Shown here piece after piece: positions 1-8,667 of a stretch of 64,000 bases of DNA (positions are counted from its first letter, which is position 1; each line of letters starts with the position of its first letter). Source of the DNA: Roseiarcus sp963767245 (GTDB taxonomy: Bacteria; Pseudomonadota; Alphaproteobacteria; Rhizobiales; Beijerinckiaceae). Below the pieces are notes generated by a model. That model was not told the origin of the DNA. It did no database searches and worked only from the letters and a program-made list of their open reading frames with translations. The DNA is taken from assembly GCA_963767245.1 (NCBI GenBank), contig CAVYDG010000026.1, positions 56,766 through 120,765 of the forward strand. The letters are read 5' to 3'. The position numbers and the translations under genes are program-made.

Positions 1-508
1 GCCCGGTCGTCCCCCCTGTGCCGGCGATCATGGCGATATCGTCGAGCGGCGCGACGTCCACCGGATCGTCGGCCGCGCCTTCGAGCCAGCTCGCGAGCGA
101 CGGCGCGGCCGAGGACGTCCGGTCCAGACAAACCAGGACCGAGAGCTTCGGGAGGTCGGGGACCATGCGCTCGACCAGCGCTTCATAGGCGCTGTGAAAG
201 ATGAGCGCCCGGCAGTCGAAGGCGTCGAGGATATAGCGGTTCTCCTCGGCTTCGTTGCGCGGATTGATCGGACACCACACTGCCGCGGCGCGCGAGATCC
301 CGAAAACGCAGGCGAAAGCGATCGGATCGTTGCCCGACAGAACGGCGACCTTGTCGCCCGGCGCAATTCCGGCTCGTCCCAAGGCGCGCGCCACGCGATA
401 GGTGTGACGCTGGACCTCGGCATAGGAAAGAGTCGCGTCTCCCGTCGTGAAGCACGGCGCGTCTTCGCCGAGCGAAGCGCCCTTGTCGAGATAGTCGGTG
501 AGCCTCAT
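1..508 (-). CDS. AMP-dependent acyl-CoA synthetase/ligase, N-terminal part (runs off the window)
   Basis: About 169 N-terminal residues of an ANL-superfamily adenylate-forming enzyme are present; the rest lies beyond base 1. The start ATG at 508 reads MRLTDYLDKGASLGEDAPCF, followed by the typical SYAEVQRHTYRVARAL and GDKVAVLSGNDPIAF segments. The last residues, AGTGGTTG, are the start of the phosphate-binding P-loop of this family. Such enzymes activate a carboxylic acid as acyl-AMP and then acyl-CoA. It is the third gene of a minus-strand operon, 73 bp after the upstream gene, so it probably activates an intermediate of the same unknown catabolic route. The substrate cannot be read from the sequence. 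Confidence 0.88.
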   Translation of the reverse strand, partial: MRLTDYLDKGASLGEDAPCFTTGDATLSYAEVQRHTYRVARALGRAGIAPGDKVAVLSGNDPIAFACVFGISRAAAVWCPINPRNEAEENRYILDAFDCRALIFHSAYEALVERMVPDLPKLSVLVCLDRTSSAAPSLASWLEGAADDPVDVAPLDDIAMIAGTGGTTG

Positions 509-581
509 AGGCAAAGCTCCGGAGAAAGAGCGCGGGGCTCGCGCGCGCGAGAAAGAGACGCTCGCCCCGCTTCCTCGCGGT

Positions 582-1703
582 TCAGGCTTGGACCTCGACG
601 ATCGGGTTCAGGACGAGCCCGAAACTCTTGAGCGCGCCCAAAAGCTCGCGATGCCCGAACGCCTGGCACCCCGACCCGAAGCCGACCTTCTTCGGCGCCG
701 ACTGGATGAGGTGGGCAGCGGCATAGGCCTGCATGAGGCCGGTCTGCTTGTAGTTGCTGTTGCCGTGGATCACGCAATGCGCCCGGCCGAGCGGCCCCGA
801 TGCGTAGACCGAGTCGAGCGAGATATTGACGCGCGGATTTTCGCGCGGCGGCATGCCCGCCTGGATCGAGGCGGCGATGTTGGCGAGCGCTGCCTTCTGC
901 TGGTCGGGCGCCAGCGGCTTGATCTGCTCCTCGAACATCTTCTGGGTCGCGACGAAGCCCTCCATCACCTCGCGCGCGAACACGCCGCCCATCGCCTTGC
1001 AATTGGCGACGCGGGGATCGTCCTTGAACCACACCGGATGGGACGTGCCCGCCCACGGGGTCACGAGCGCATGCGCGTGCTGCCCGGGGACGTTGACCTC
1101 GTAGTGGGTGTTCTGCGGCCACTCGACGAACTTGTTGTGCTCAAGATGGTACCATTTCGCCTGCAGGATGGCGAAGATGGTCTGGGTCGAGGCATAGGTT
1201 GGAAAGCCCTTCCACAGGACAAGGATATCGAGCGTGTCGAGGCCGGGCGTTTCGAGGCAGATGTTCGCCGCGATCTCGCCCGTCGTGTACATCTGCGCGA
1301 TTCCGGGGGCGAGCAGGAGACCGCGGGCGGCGAATTTTTCGCCGAACCGGGTCTTCGCGTCGAGAACCCAGTCCTGCTCGCCGGTCGTGTCGGTGTAGTG
1401 GCAGCCGGCGGCGATGCAGGCTTGGGCGACCTCCGGCCCATACTGGCTGAACGGCCCGACCATGTTGCTGACCACCTTCGATCCGCGGAAAAATTCGGTC
1501 AGCGCGCCGACGTCGTGGGCGACTTCGGCCACTTCATAGTCGGCGTTTTCGATGCCGGGGATCTTGTCCATAACCGCCTGGACGCGCGCCTTGTCGCGGC
1601 CGGCGGCGATGAAAGGCACATGAAGCTCACGAAGGTACTCGCACACGAGACGTCCGGTATAGCCTGAGGCGCCATAGACGATGACGGGCTTCTTTTCACT
1701 CAT
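582..1703 (-). CDS. Saccharopine dehydrogenase-like NAD(P)-binding protein
   Basis: This 373-residue protein starts MSEKKPVIVYGASGYTGRLV, where GASGYTG is the dinucleotide-binding turn of an N-terminal Rossmann fold. The next segment (VVSNMVGPFSQYGPEVAQAC, then GCHYTDTTGE) is typical of the saccharopine-dehydrogenase/trans-acting enoyl reductase superfamily. The C-terminal half lacks features I can assign. A clear GGAGG ribosome site precedes the ATG. It lies 44 bp downstream of the SDR gene and 73 bp upstream of the acyl-CoA ligase, all on one strand, so the three were probably co-transcribed. Lysine metabolism is unlikely given this context; a reductase role in a CoA-ester pathway is inference. 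Confidence 0.8.
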   Translation of the reverse strand: MSEKKPVIVYGASGYTGRLVCEYLRELHVPFIAAGRDKARVQAVMDKIPGIENADYEVAEVAHDVGALTEFFRGSKVVSNMVGPFSQYGPEVAQACIAAGCHYTDTTGEQDWVLDAKTRFGEKFAARGLLLAPGIAQMYTTGEIAANICLETPGLDTLDILVLWKGFPTYASTQTIFAILQAKWYHLEHNKFVEWPQNTHYEVNVPGQHAHALVTPWAGTSHPVWFKDDPRVANCKAMGGVFAREVMEGFVATQKMFEEQIKPLAPDQQKAALANIAASIQAGMPPRENPRVNISLDSVYASGPLGRAHCVIHGNSNYKQTGLMQAYAAAHLIQSAPKKVGFGSGCQAFGHRELLGALKSFGLVLNPIVEVQA

Positions 1704-1747
1704 CGGGTTTCCTCCATTTCAACAGGGCGCGTTGTTTCTGGCGCGCC

Positions 1748-2545
1748 TCAGGTTCCCATTCCGCCGTCGACAGGCAGGCCCACGCCGGTAATGAATCGCG
1801 CAGCGTCCGAGCAGAGAAAGACGACGGCGTCGGCCATCTCGGCGACATTGCCGAGGCGCCCGAGCGGCGTCTGCTCGACCACTGCGCCGACGGCGGCCTC
1901 GGCGCTGGGAAAAAGCCCGGCCGCCACGACGTCGCCGGCGAGCTGCATGCCCATGTCGGTCGGGACCAGGCCCGGAAAGATGCAGTTGACGCGGACGCCG
2001 TAGCCGAGCTTGCCCGCTTCCATGGCGGCGACCCGGGTCATCCGGTCGACCGCGGACTTGGTCCCGGAATAGCCGGCGATTCCAGGAAAGGCGATGGTGG
2101 CCGCGACCGACGAAATGCTGACGATGGCGCCGCCCTTTCCGGCGGCCCCGCCGGGCTTCATCGCGCGCAAGGCGTACTTCATGCCGAGGCCGACGCCCAC
2201 GATATTGACGTCGCACATTTTGCGCAGGTCGCCGGGCTTGACGTCGACAACCAGCGAGGTGATTTCGACGCCGGCATTGTTGATGAGAATGTCGTAGCCG
2301 CCCAGCGCCGTGATTGTCTGGGCCACGGCCTTCTCCCAGCTCGCCTCGTCGGTCACGTCGAGCGTAACGAAGCCGGCCTTCGCCCCCTTGTCCGAGATCG
2401 CCTTCGCCGTCGCCTTGCCGGCGTCGACGAGAATGTCGCCGATCATGACCGACGCCCCGGCCGCGGCCAGCGCCTCCGCCATGCCAGCCCCGAGACCGCG
2501 CGCGCCGCCAGTCACCAGGGCGCACTTTCCCGTCAATTGGCCCAT
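1748..2545 (-). CDS. Short-chain dehydrogenase/reductase (SDR)
   Basis: This is a classical SDR of 265 residues. From the ATG at 2545 it reads MGQLTGKCALVTGGARGLG, with the cofactor turn TGGxxGLG at residues 12-19, then INNAG, the catalytic serine in SISS and the YSGTK (YxxxK) catalytic pair. The C-terminal GLPVDGGMGT is also typical. A longer frame to 2602 exists, but GGGAGG just before 2545 decides the start. It should oxidise or reduce a hydroxyl/keto group with NAD(P)(H). It is the first gene of the minus-strand operon and is divergent from the TetR gene, which likely controls it through the palindromes in the 2546-2742 spacer. Confidence 0.92.
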   Translation of the reverse strand: MGQLTGKCALVTGGARGLGAGMAEALAAAGASVMIGDILVDAGKATAKAISDKGAKAGFVTLDVTDEASWEKAVAQTITALGGYDILINNAGVEITSLVVDVKPGDLRKMCDVNIVGVGLGMKYALRAMKPGGAAGKGGAIVSISSVAATIAFPGIAGYSGTKSAVDRMTRVAAMEAGKLGYGVRVNCIFPGLVPTDMGMQLAGDVVAAGLFPSAEAAVGAVVEQTPLGRLGNVAEMADAVVFLCSDAARFITGVGLPVDGGMGT

Positions 2546-2605
2546 CCGGATCCTCCCTTCATCTCTCGCCCTTTCGCAGGGCTCGGCGCTAACAGAATTC
2601 ACATT

Positions 2606-2635
2606 TTGACAGCCGTCAAGATTTTTTTATACAAT
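2606..2635 (+). promoter_or_regulatory. Promoter with overlapping palindromic operator for the TetR gene
   Basis: TTGACA at 2606-2611 is followed after 16 bp by TATACA, or after 18 bp by TACAAT, a near-consensus sigma70 promoter reading toward the TetR gene. The -35 box lies in the perfect palindrome TTGAC-N4-GTCAA at 2606-2619. A repressor bound there would block the promoter, and probably the divergent SDR operon too. Binding by this TetR protein is inferred. Confidence 0.6.
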
Positions 2636-2649
2636 CGTCAAAATAACTT

Positions 2650-2663
2650 TGGACAGGCGTCCA
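2650..2663. promoter_or_regulatory. Second palindrome of the same architecture (candidate TetR operator)
   Basis: TGGAC-N4-GTCCA is a perfect 5+4+5 palindrome. It differs from the 2606-2619 palindrome by one symmetric base pair and lies 44 bp (about four helical turns) downstream, near the expected transcription start. Two sites of one architecture in a divergent spacer beside a TetR gene suggest paired operators. Confidence 0.5.
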
Positions 2664-2742
2664 GGTCGAGGCGGTCGGCTTGATCCGGCGCGCTTGCGTG
2701 CTATTGCTGGTTCGCGTCGAAATGGGCAGGCGGCAGAACGGG

Positions 2743-3375
2743 ATGACGTCTCCAACGGTCACCAAACTGGACAGGCTGCCGCGGCGGCTGGTCGACAAGT
2801 TCGCCGAACGCAGGGCCGAACTCGCCGAAGCCGCGTTGCAGACTCTGTCAGAGCTCGGCTATGCGCGGACGAGCGTGCGCGAGATCGCCCAGAACTCGGC
2901 GTTCACGCATGGCGTCCTGCACTATTATTTCCGAGACAAGGTCGACCTCATCCTGTGCAGCGTCCGCCAATACAAGGCGCGCTGCGTCACCCGCTACGAC
3001 GAGGTCACCGCCTCCGCGAGGTCTTGCGACGAGCTGGTCGAAGGATTTCTCGGCGCGCTCGCTGAGACGCTGCGCGAAGAGGCGCATCTGCATCGGCTCT
3101 GGTATGACATTCGGGCTCAGGCGATGTTTGAGACGGCTTTCCAGGCAGACGTCGCCGAGATCGACAAGAGCCTGGAAGACATGGTTTGGCGCATCGTCAG
3201 CCGCTACGCCGAGCTCGCCCGAACCCCGCCGCCGCTTTCGCCCTTGGCGTGCTACGCGGTGATCGACGGACTGTTCCAGAACTACCTGTTGAAACATCTC
3301 TCCGGCGACGAATCCGCGGCCCGCAATCTGACCGCCGACGTCAAGCTCGTTCTGAAGCGCATCTGGGCCGCGTAG
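2743..3375 (+). CDS. TetR family transcriptional regulator
   Basis: This is a repressor-type protein of 210 residues from the ATG at 2743; in-frame starts at 2680 (TTG) and 2722 (ATG) cannot be excluded because no strong ribosome site is visible. The N-terminal helix-turn-helix reads ALQTLSELGYARTSVREIA, then HGVLHYYFRDKVDLI, the TetR recognition helix and the YYF-xxK-xxL motif. The C-terminal ligand domain is BetI/YcdC-like in length but unassigned. The gene is divergent from the SDR/ligase operon and has two palindromes upstream, consistent with autoregulation and control of the neighbouring operon. The inducer is unknown; an acyl-CoA intermediate is a reasonable guess. Confidence 0.9.
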   Translation: MTSPTVTKLDRLPRRLVDKFAERRAELAEAALQTLSELGYARTSVREIAQNSAFTHGVLHYYFRDKVDLILCSVRQYKARCVTRYDEVTASARSCDELVEGFLGALAETLREEAHLHRLWYDIRAQAMFETAFQADVAEIDKSLEDMVWRIVSRYAELARTPPPLSPLACYAVIDGLFQNYLLKHLSGDESAARNLTADVKLVLKRIWAA

Positions 3376-3454
3376 GCCGGCGGGGGCAGGGTTGCCGGCT
3401 CGTTTGTGACCGCCGCGGTGTTGGCCAGGGAGCTCGCCGGGGTTGGCGGAACGC

Positions 3455-5368
3455 TCACTTGCAGATGTCCGCCGCCTCCAGGTTTGACGCGCCCGGCTCC
3501 GAGGTTACCGCAAATCTGCGGATTGCAACGCCGAGCAAACGCGTATCCCCGGATTCCGGAGGGCTGTGCGCGTCAGGGAGCCGCAGCGCGAGGACATTCC
3601 GGCTCTTCATGACGCCCGCCGGCAGGTTGAACTGCAGCGGTGTCCAGCGGCGCTCGGTTAGAACCGCGAAGCCGATTTCGGTCCCGTTGATATCGATGCG
3701 GACATGCTGCGCGGGATGGCTGCGGTCGACGAGCGGCAGGACTTCCATAGAGAGGCTGCGAACCTCCCCAGGCGGCCGCGCGAACAGAATCTCCGCCTCG
3801 TTTCCGTCCGTCCAGCGATATTCAGTCTCACGTCCGGAAATGCCGTCTCCGGCGAAACGATCGGAACAGGCAGAGGGCATTTCCACCCATGCGTCCCGCG
3901 GCAAAGGGCTGAGGTCCCGGATCGACGGGCGCTTGAGAAATGGCGCGAGAAATTGCGGGTCCGACCAATCCCACAGGCGCTCGGGCGCGTCGTCCACGCT
4001 CACCGGGCTAACATTCCACTGCATGCCCCGCGCCGAACTGGCGCCGCCGATATGAACAAAGGCTTCCCAGCAAACGACGACGCCGAACAGCCAAAGCAAA
4101 GCGCCTTGCGCCGGCCTGCCCAACTTCCCGGCGGCCTGCGCCGCAATCAACGCGAGCAGCGCTACAGCCGGCAATGCGGGTTGAAACAATCGCGGGCCGT
4201 AGCTGAACCTGCCCCACCACGTCTGGAAGCCGCTGATGCTCAGGATGGCGAGTGTAAGGGCGGCGACAGCGACAGCGCTCGCCACAAAAAGCCCTCGGTC
4301 CCGCAGGACGAAAAGCGGAGTGAAAAGGAGGAGAAGGGCCGAGGGCATGAACCAGAGGAGCCCGCGCGAGGGGCTGAAAAGGACGCCGGGGATGTGCGAG
4401 GGGTCGAAAGGGTTGACCCGCGTCGGCGCAAAGTAGGGGGGAAGGAGCGCGCCATAGGTTGCAAAAGACGTTAGGCTGAAGACCATCGCGAAGGCGAGAC
4501 AAGTCGCCGCGAACGAAACCTTCGAACGGAGCGGAATCTCGGGGGCGAGAACGACGAGCAGACCCAGCATCGCCGAGGGAATCGCATAGAGCGGCTTCAT
4601 CATGAAGGCGAGCGAAAGCAGCGCCGCAAGAAGAAATGGCCAATAGCTTGTCGCCCGGCGGGCGACGATGACGCGCATGAAAACGGTGAGCCCGGCGAAT
4701 GAGAGCGGCAGCGCGAAAGTGTCCGACCAAAGCGCGCGGCTCGTGCTGGAGGCGATCAACCCGGCGCCAAGCCATGCCGCGAGCGCCATTGCAAGAGGCC
4801 GCGCAATCACGCAACGCGCCGCCGCATAGAAAAATACGATCGTCAGCGCCGCAAGCGCCGCGGCGAGTATTCTCTGATAGAGGGCGTTGCGATCCTCATG
4901 GAAAACGACGCCGTCATAAACGGGCACACCGAGCGCGGACGTCAGCATGGAAACTGGCGCGCATAAGAAGCTCGGCCAAGTGGGAAAGAGCGGCAGCAGC
5001 GGATAGGTCGCGTTGGAAATGTCCGCAGGGGCGCCGGGGACAAAGAGCGCGATTTCGCGCAGAATATAGAAATCGGCGGCGCGCCCTTTGCCGAACGGAC
5101 CTGCGCCGGCCTTTCTTGCCGTTGCAATAACGTCGGGAGCGAGGTCCGTTGAACGGATGAGGAAATAGTAGTTGTCGACGAGCGCCTTGTCGTCGTCGGC
5201 TTCAACCAGCCCCCTCATGTCAAGGCTGCCGCTTCTCACGAACGCGTCCGACGTGCCCAGGACGTAGCGACTATCCGTGATCTCCAGTTCCGGAACGAAA
5301 CAGTAGAAGGCCATCAGCGCCGAGAAAGCGACAACCCACCCAAGCCTCATCGATGAACGAATACCCAT
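3455..5368 (-). CDS. Large polytopic membrane protein with C-terminal soluble domain, GT-C glycosyltransferase-like
   Basis: This protein has 637 residues (ATG at 5368; an alternative ATG at 5350 gives MRLGWVV). One N-terminal membrane helix is followed by a periplasmic-type loop with ITDSRYVLGTSDA, then about ten hydrophobic segments up to roughly residue 450. The last 170 residues are soluble and strand-rich (VRIDINGTEIGFAVL, WTPLQFNLPAGV), like a beta-sandwich. Short helices, an acidic first loop and a C-terminal beta domain recall lipid-linked sugar transferases of the GT-C type, but I see no decisive catalytic motif. It stands alone: the TetR gene converges on it from one side and a degraded stretch lies upstream. 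No function is assigned. Confidence 0.75.
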   Translation of the reverse strand: MGIRSSMRLGWVVAFSALMAFYCFVPELEITDSRYVLGTSDAFVRSGSLDMRGLVEADDDKALVDNYYFLIRSTDLAPDVIATARKAGAGPFGKGRAADFYILREIALFVPGAPADISNATYPLLPLFPTWPSFLCAPVSMLTSALGVPVYDGVVFHEDRNALYQRILAAALAALTIVFFYAAARCVIARPLAMALAAWLGAGLIASSTSRALWSDTFALPLSFAGLTVFMRVIVARRATSYWPFLLAALLSLAFMMKPLYAIPSAMLGLLVVLAPEIPLRSKVSFAATCLAFAMVFSLTSFATYGALLPPYFAPTRVNPFDPSHIPGVLFSPSRGLLWFMPSALLLLFTPLFVLRDRGLFVASAVAVAALTLAILSISGFQTWWGRFSYGPRLFQPALPAVALLALIAAQAAGKLGRPAQGALLWLFGVVVCWEAFVHIGGASSARGMQWNVSPVSVDDAPERLWDWSDPQFLAPFLKRPSIRDLSPLPRDAWVEMPSACSDRFAGDGISGRETEYRWTDGNEAEILFARPPGEVRSLSMEVLPLVDRSHPAQHVRIDINGTEIGFAVLTERRWTPLQFNLPAGVMKSRNVLALRLPDAHSPPESGDTRLLGVAIRRFAVTSEPGASNLEAADICK

Positions 5369-5976
5369 GCGCTCAGTTTCTCACTCGACTCGGAATCGGC
5401 GCTTCGTTGGAATGCTGCGAAACGGTCCCATTTGGCGATGCCCTCAAGCACCGCAGCTTGAGCTCCCGTCGTCCGCTCCTTCACCGGGCTATCAAGGCCG
5501 ATTGGTTGCCGTCAAAGTCGAGCTTGACCGCCCTTGCTTCGTCTCGGCCGCGGAGCCGTTGGCTCGAACAGCCGATGGTTCGGGAGCCGTACGGACTCGA
5601 TAGAGCCGATCGAGCGCAACTCAGCGATCAACGAAGCTCTTGAACGGTTTCCTACATCCAGGCGGACGGCGCTGTCGTCAACGTCGAAGGGACGGAGTTC
5701 GGTTGCACGGGGCGCGCCAATGGCTTCGACCTATGCGCCGCAGACATGACCGAATGAGCAATTGGCCGATTGGGGCAAGATTGCGTTATTCGAAACGGCG
5801 CCGCCTGTTCCCACCTGTTCCGCGATCAAATCATCCCTGTTTCCGACCGAAATGATCCCTGTTTCGCCCCGACGAATTGTGGCGCCCCCTCGGCCGGATA
5901 GCCATGCAGCGAGCGCATGGCGCCAGATTTTGCCCCGATCTTCCGGACTGGGTCCAATCCTACGGCCGCGCCCGCC
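5369..5976. other. 608-bp stretch without a convincing gene
   Basis: No frame here has both a start and family-like content. Short open pieces in different frames (for example 5367-5603 and 5644-5757) look like decayed coding sequence but match nothing I recognise. The only structured part is the repeat block at 5801-5865. The stretch separates the membrane protein from the flavin reductase/MFS operon. Confidence 0.5.
5801..5865. repeat. 22-bp-spaced direct repeats, possible IS21-type terminal remnant
   Basis: AAATCATCCCTGTTTC (5828-5843) and AAATGATCCCTGTTTC (5850-5865) are near-identical and exactly 22 bp apart. They are preceded by the related 10-mers CCGCCTGTTC and CCACCTGTTC (5801-5820). 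Multiple terminal repeats of about this spacing are known at IS21-family ends. No istA or istB gene is present, so this would be a solitary end or scar. The assignment is tentative. Confidence 0.3.
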
Positions 5977-6480
5977 TCACGCCAGCGACGCATAACCCCC
6001 GCGCCGGTGGGCCAGCGCCGGTTCTTCGGCGCCCTCCCGCAGGCTAACGACCGCGCCAAGGATGATCGCATGCGAATGGCGCTCGATCACTTCCTCTATC
6101 AGGCAATCGAAGGCCGCGATCGCGTCAGCAAGAACCGGTGCGCCGGTCGAAAGCGCGGTCCATTCCGCGCCATCGAAGCGGTGCGGCCCATGGACCCCGC
6201 CGTGGCCGCTGAAGCGATGAGCGAGCGCCTCGTGCCGGGCCGCGAGCACGCTGATCGAGAATGCGCCCGCGCGGCGCAGTCCGGCGAGGGTCGAGGATGA
6301 GCGGGCGACGCAGACAATGAGCGTCGGCGGGGCGAGCGAGAGCGACGCCAGCGAGATGATCGTGCAGCCGACCCGCGCCTCGCCCTCGCCGCCGGCGATG
6401 ATGGCCACTCCCGAGGACAGCGCCCGCATCGCCTGTCGAAACGCGGCGCTGTCGGCGTGGCGCAGGCGTCGGTCGCTCAC
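5977..6480 (-). CDS. Flavin reductase-like FMN-binding domain protein
   Basis: This is a compact 167-residue protein of the flavin reductase (HpaC/split-barrel) family. The family signature appears as GCTIISLASLSLAPPTLIVCV-like sequence near residues 38-58, GAFSISVLAARHEALAHRF near 72-90, and a C-terminal HAIILGAVVSL strand. Members reduce FMN or FAD with NAD(P)H for a partner monooxygenase, or use bound flavin directly. Its ATG overlaps the stop of the MFS gene by 4 bp (ATGA), so the two are translationally coupled. No monooxygenase is in the window, so the partner is unknown. Confidence 0.85.
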   Translation of the reverse strand: MSDRRLRHADSAAFRQAMRALSSGVAIIAGGEGEARVGCTIISLASLSLAPPTLIVCVARSSSTLAGLRRAGAFSISVLAARHEALAHRFSGHGGVHGPHRFDGAEWTALSTGAPVLADAIAAFDCLIEEVIERHSHAIILGAVVSLREGAEEPALAHRRGGYASLA

Positions 6481-7769
6481 GCTCGCGCCTCGATAATCCG
6501 CTCGCGCGCGCTTTGCGTCCCGCCGATGAGCCAGATCGCCGCGGCGGCGATCAGGCAGGCGAAGCCGGCGATGTAAAAGGCCGGGAGGTAGGTGTCGAAG
6601 GTCGAACGGAAGAAGCCGCCGCCCCAGGCAGCGACCGCCGCGCCGATCATGTGGGAAGCGAAAACCCAGCCGTAGACCACACCGGCGCGCTCACGGCCGA
6701 AATGCGCGGCCGACAGCTTGACCGTCGGCGGCACGGTCGCGATCCAGTCGAGGCCATAGAACATGGCGAACAGCGATAGGCCGTAGACCGTGAATGTCGT
6801 GCTCGGCAGATAGAGGAGCGACAGGCCGCGGAGGCCATAGTACATCGAGAGCAGCCCCCGGTTGTCGAACCGGTCGGACAGCCATCCCGAACCGATGGTG
6901 CCGATAAAATCGAATACCCCCATGATCGCCAGCGTGGAGGCCGCGGCCACCGACGGCAGGCCGTAATCGCCGCAGAAGGCAATGAAATGGGTCTGAATCA
7001 GGCCGTTGGTGCTGAGCCCGCAGACGAAGAACGTGCCCGCCAACACCCAGAATGTCGCGCTGCGGGTCGATTCGAACAGAATCTCGAAGGCGCGGCCGAT
7101 CGCCGCCGGAGGCGCGACATGGGCCGGGGTGTCGCCCTTGTCCCCATAAGGCTTCAGGCCGACGTCCTCCGGCTTGTCGACGAGAAAGAGCACGACCAGG
7201 AGCGCGGCGACGATGAGGGCGATGATTGGCGGGGCCAGCGCGACCCGCCAGCCGTAGCGATCGGCGAGCCACGCCGCCAGCGGCAACAGCAGAAGCTGGC
7301 CCGACGCGCTCGAGGCGCTCAGAATGCCGATCGCGAGGCCGCGCCGCGCGGTGAACCAGCGCGTCGCCACGAGCGCCCCCAGCACCATCGCCGTCAAGCC
7401 GGTGCCGAGGCCGAGGATGACGCCCCAGAATAGCACCAGCTGCCAAAGCTTGGTCATCACCAGGGCGCCGAACAGCCCGACCTCGATCAGCGCCAGGGCG
7501 ACCAGCACCACACTCTTGAAGCCGTACTTGTCGATCAGCGCGGCGGTGAACGGCGCCATCAGGCCGAAGAGTACGATCCGCAGGGCGAGCGCGACCGATA
7601 TCTGCTCGGTGCTCCAGCCGAACTCCTTGGTCAGCGGAACAATCAGCGCGCCGGAGATCCCCATGCAGCCGGCGGTGGTCAGGGCGAGGAAGAAAATGAT
7701 GGCGACAGTCGCCCAGCCGTAGTGGACGCCGGCGCGCGAAAGCCGCCTCGCCAAGGCCTGAGCGAACAT
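6477..7769 (-). CDS. Major facilitator superfamily transporter
   Basis: This 430-residue protein has about twelve hydrophobic segments in two halves with a central loop around residues 200-225 (VDKPEDVGLKPYGDKGDTP). HYGWATVAIIFFLALTTAG at the N-terminus, RWFTARRGLAIGI in the first half and GSGWLSDRFDNRGL in the second half are typical of the OxlT/monocarboxylate-like MFS branch. It probably imports or exports a small organic acid. It is the first gene of a two-gene operon with the flavin reductase (4-bp overlap). Substrate specificity cannot be deduced. Confidence 0.88.
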   Translation of the reverse strand: MFAQALARRLSRAGVHYGWATVAIIFFLALTTAGCMGISGALIVPLTKEFGWSTEQISVALALRIVLFGLMAPFTAALIDKYGFKSVVLVALALIEVGLFGALVMTKLWQLVLFWGVILGLGTGLTAMVLGALVATRWFTARRGLAIGILSASSASGQLLLLPLAAWLADRYGWRVALAPPIIALIVAALLVVLFLVDKPEDVGLKPYGDKGDTPAHVAPPAAIGRAFEILFESTRSATFWVLAGTFFVCGLSTNGLIQTHFIAFCGDYGLPSVAAASTLAIMGVFDFIGTIGSGWLSDRFDNRGLLSMYYGLRGLSLLYLPSTTFTVYGLSLFAMFYGLDWIATVPPTVKLSAAHFGRERAGVVYGWVFASHMIGAAVAAWGGGFFRSTFDTYLPAFYIAGFACLIAAAAIWLIGGTQSARERIIEARA

Positions 7770-7890
7770 GCAGGATCCCCTTCGAGGGCGCTACCCGGCC
7801 GGCGCCGATCGTCAAAAAGACGGGTTGAGGCGTTAATTGGGCATCCCGGCGCAGGCTGTCAAGCAAACCGGAATGGGCTTACGAGCGCGC

Positions 7891-8667
7891 TCAATTCAAG
7901 ACGATAGCCGACATCAGCCGGCCGTAGTCCGGTTCCTGCCGATGGGTTGCACGGCGGTAACTGAAGAACTGCTGCTCGTCGGCGTAGGTGTCCAGGGCCA
8001 AGTCCTCGAAGGCGCCGATCCCGGCGCGCGCCGCGCGCTCGGCGATATAGGCGCCGAGGTCGAACATCGAGTGGCCCGCCTTGCGGCTCGGCCTGAAGTA
8101 GCGCCCCGTAACTTCGCCTGCGGCGGCGAATGCGGCGACGAACTCCGGCCCAACCTCGTAGGAGGCGCGGCCAATGCACGGCCCAAGCGCCGCGACGACA
8201 TCGCCGCGACTGGCGCCCAGTCGCTCCATTGCCGCCACGGTGGCTTCGATCACCCCGGTCAGCGCGCCTTTCCAGCCCGCGTGCGCGGCGCCGATCGCGC
8301 GCGCGCGCCGGTCTGCGAACAGGATCATGCCGCAGTCGGCCCCCGTCACGCCGAGCGCAAGGCCTGGGGACGCCGTCGCCAGCCCGTCGCAGCGCGGGCG
8401 ATCGCCCTGCGCCCAGGGCTCGGAGATCGCCACCGCGTCGGCGGAGTGGATCTGGTAGGGCACGGCGAGGCGGTCCGGGGCGACGCCGAGCGCAGCCGCG
8501 GCCCGCGAGCGATTCTCGGCCACCGCCTGATCTGAGTCACGCGACCCGACCCCCCCGTTCAGCGAAGCATAGACCCCTCGCGAGACCCCGCCGATGCGGG
8601 TGAAGAAGCCATGGCCGACTCCCGGCAGCCGCAGCGACTCGGCCGTCAACAGGTGAGGGACGTTCAC
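7891..8667 (-). CDS. pgeF: Peptidoglycan editing factor PgeF (YfiH/laccase-domain family)
   Basis: This is a 258-residue protein of the YfiH/DUF152 family. The metal and active-site residues are visible: His in PYQIHSADA, Cys in VTGADCGMILF, His in GAAHAGWKG, and the GPCIG loop. YfiH enzymes in this family prevent misincorporated amino acids from entering peptidoglycan precursors and also show purine nucleoside or polyphenol activity in vitro. The start is a GTG at 8667 that overlaps the midA stop (GTGA); the frame is open far upstream, but that part is the shadow of midA. It is the last gene of lgt-midA-pgeF, an order common in Alphaproteobacteria. Confidence 0.93.
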   Translation of the reverse strand: MNVPHLLTAESLRLPGVGHGFFTRIGGVSRGVYASLNGGVGSRDSDQAVAENRSRAAAALGVAPDRLAVPYQIHSADAVAISEPWAQGDRPRCDGLATASPGLALGVTGADCGMILFADRRARAIGAAHAGWKGALTGVIEATVAAMERLGASRGDVVAALGPCIGRASYEVGPEFVAAFAAAGEVTGRYFRPSRKAGHSMFDLGAYIAERAARAGIGAFEDLALDTYADEQQFFSYRRATHRQEPDYGRLMSAIVLN

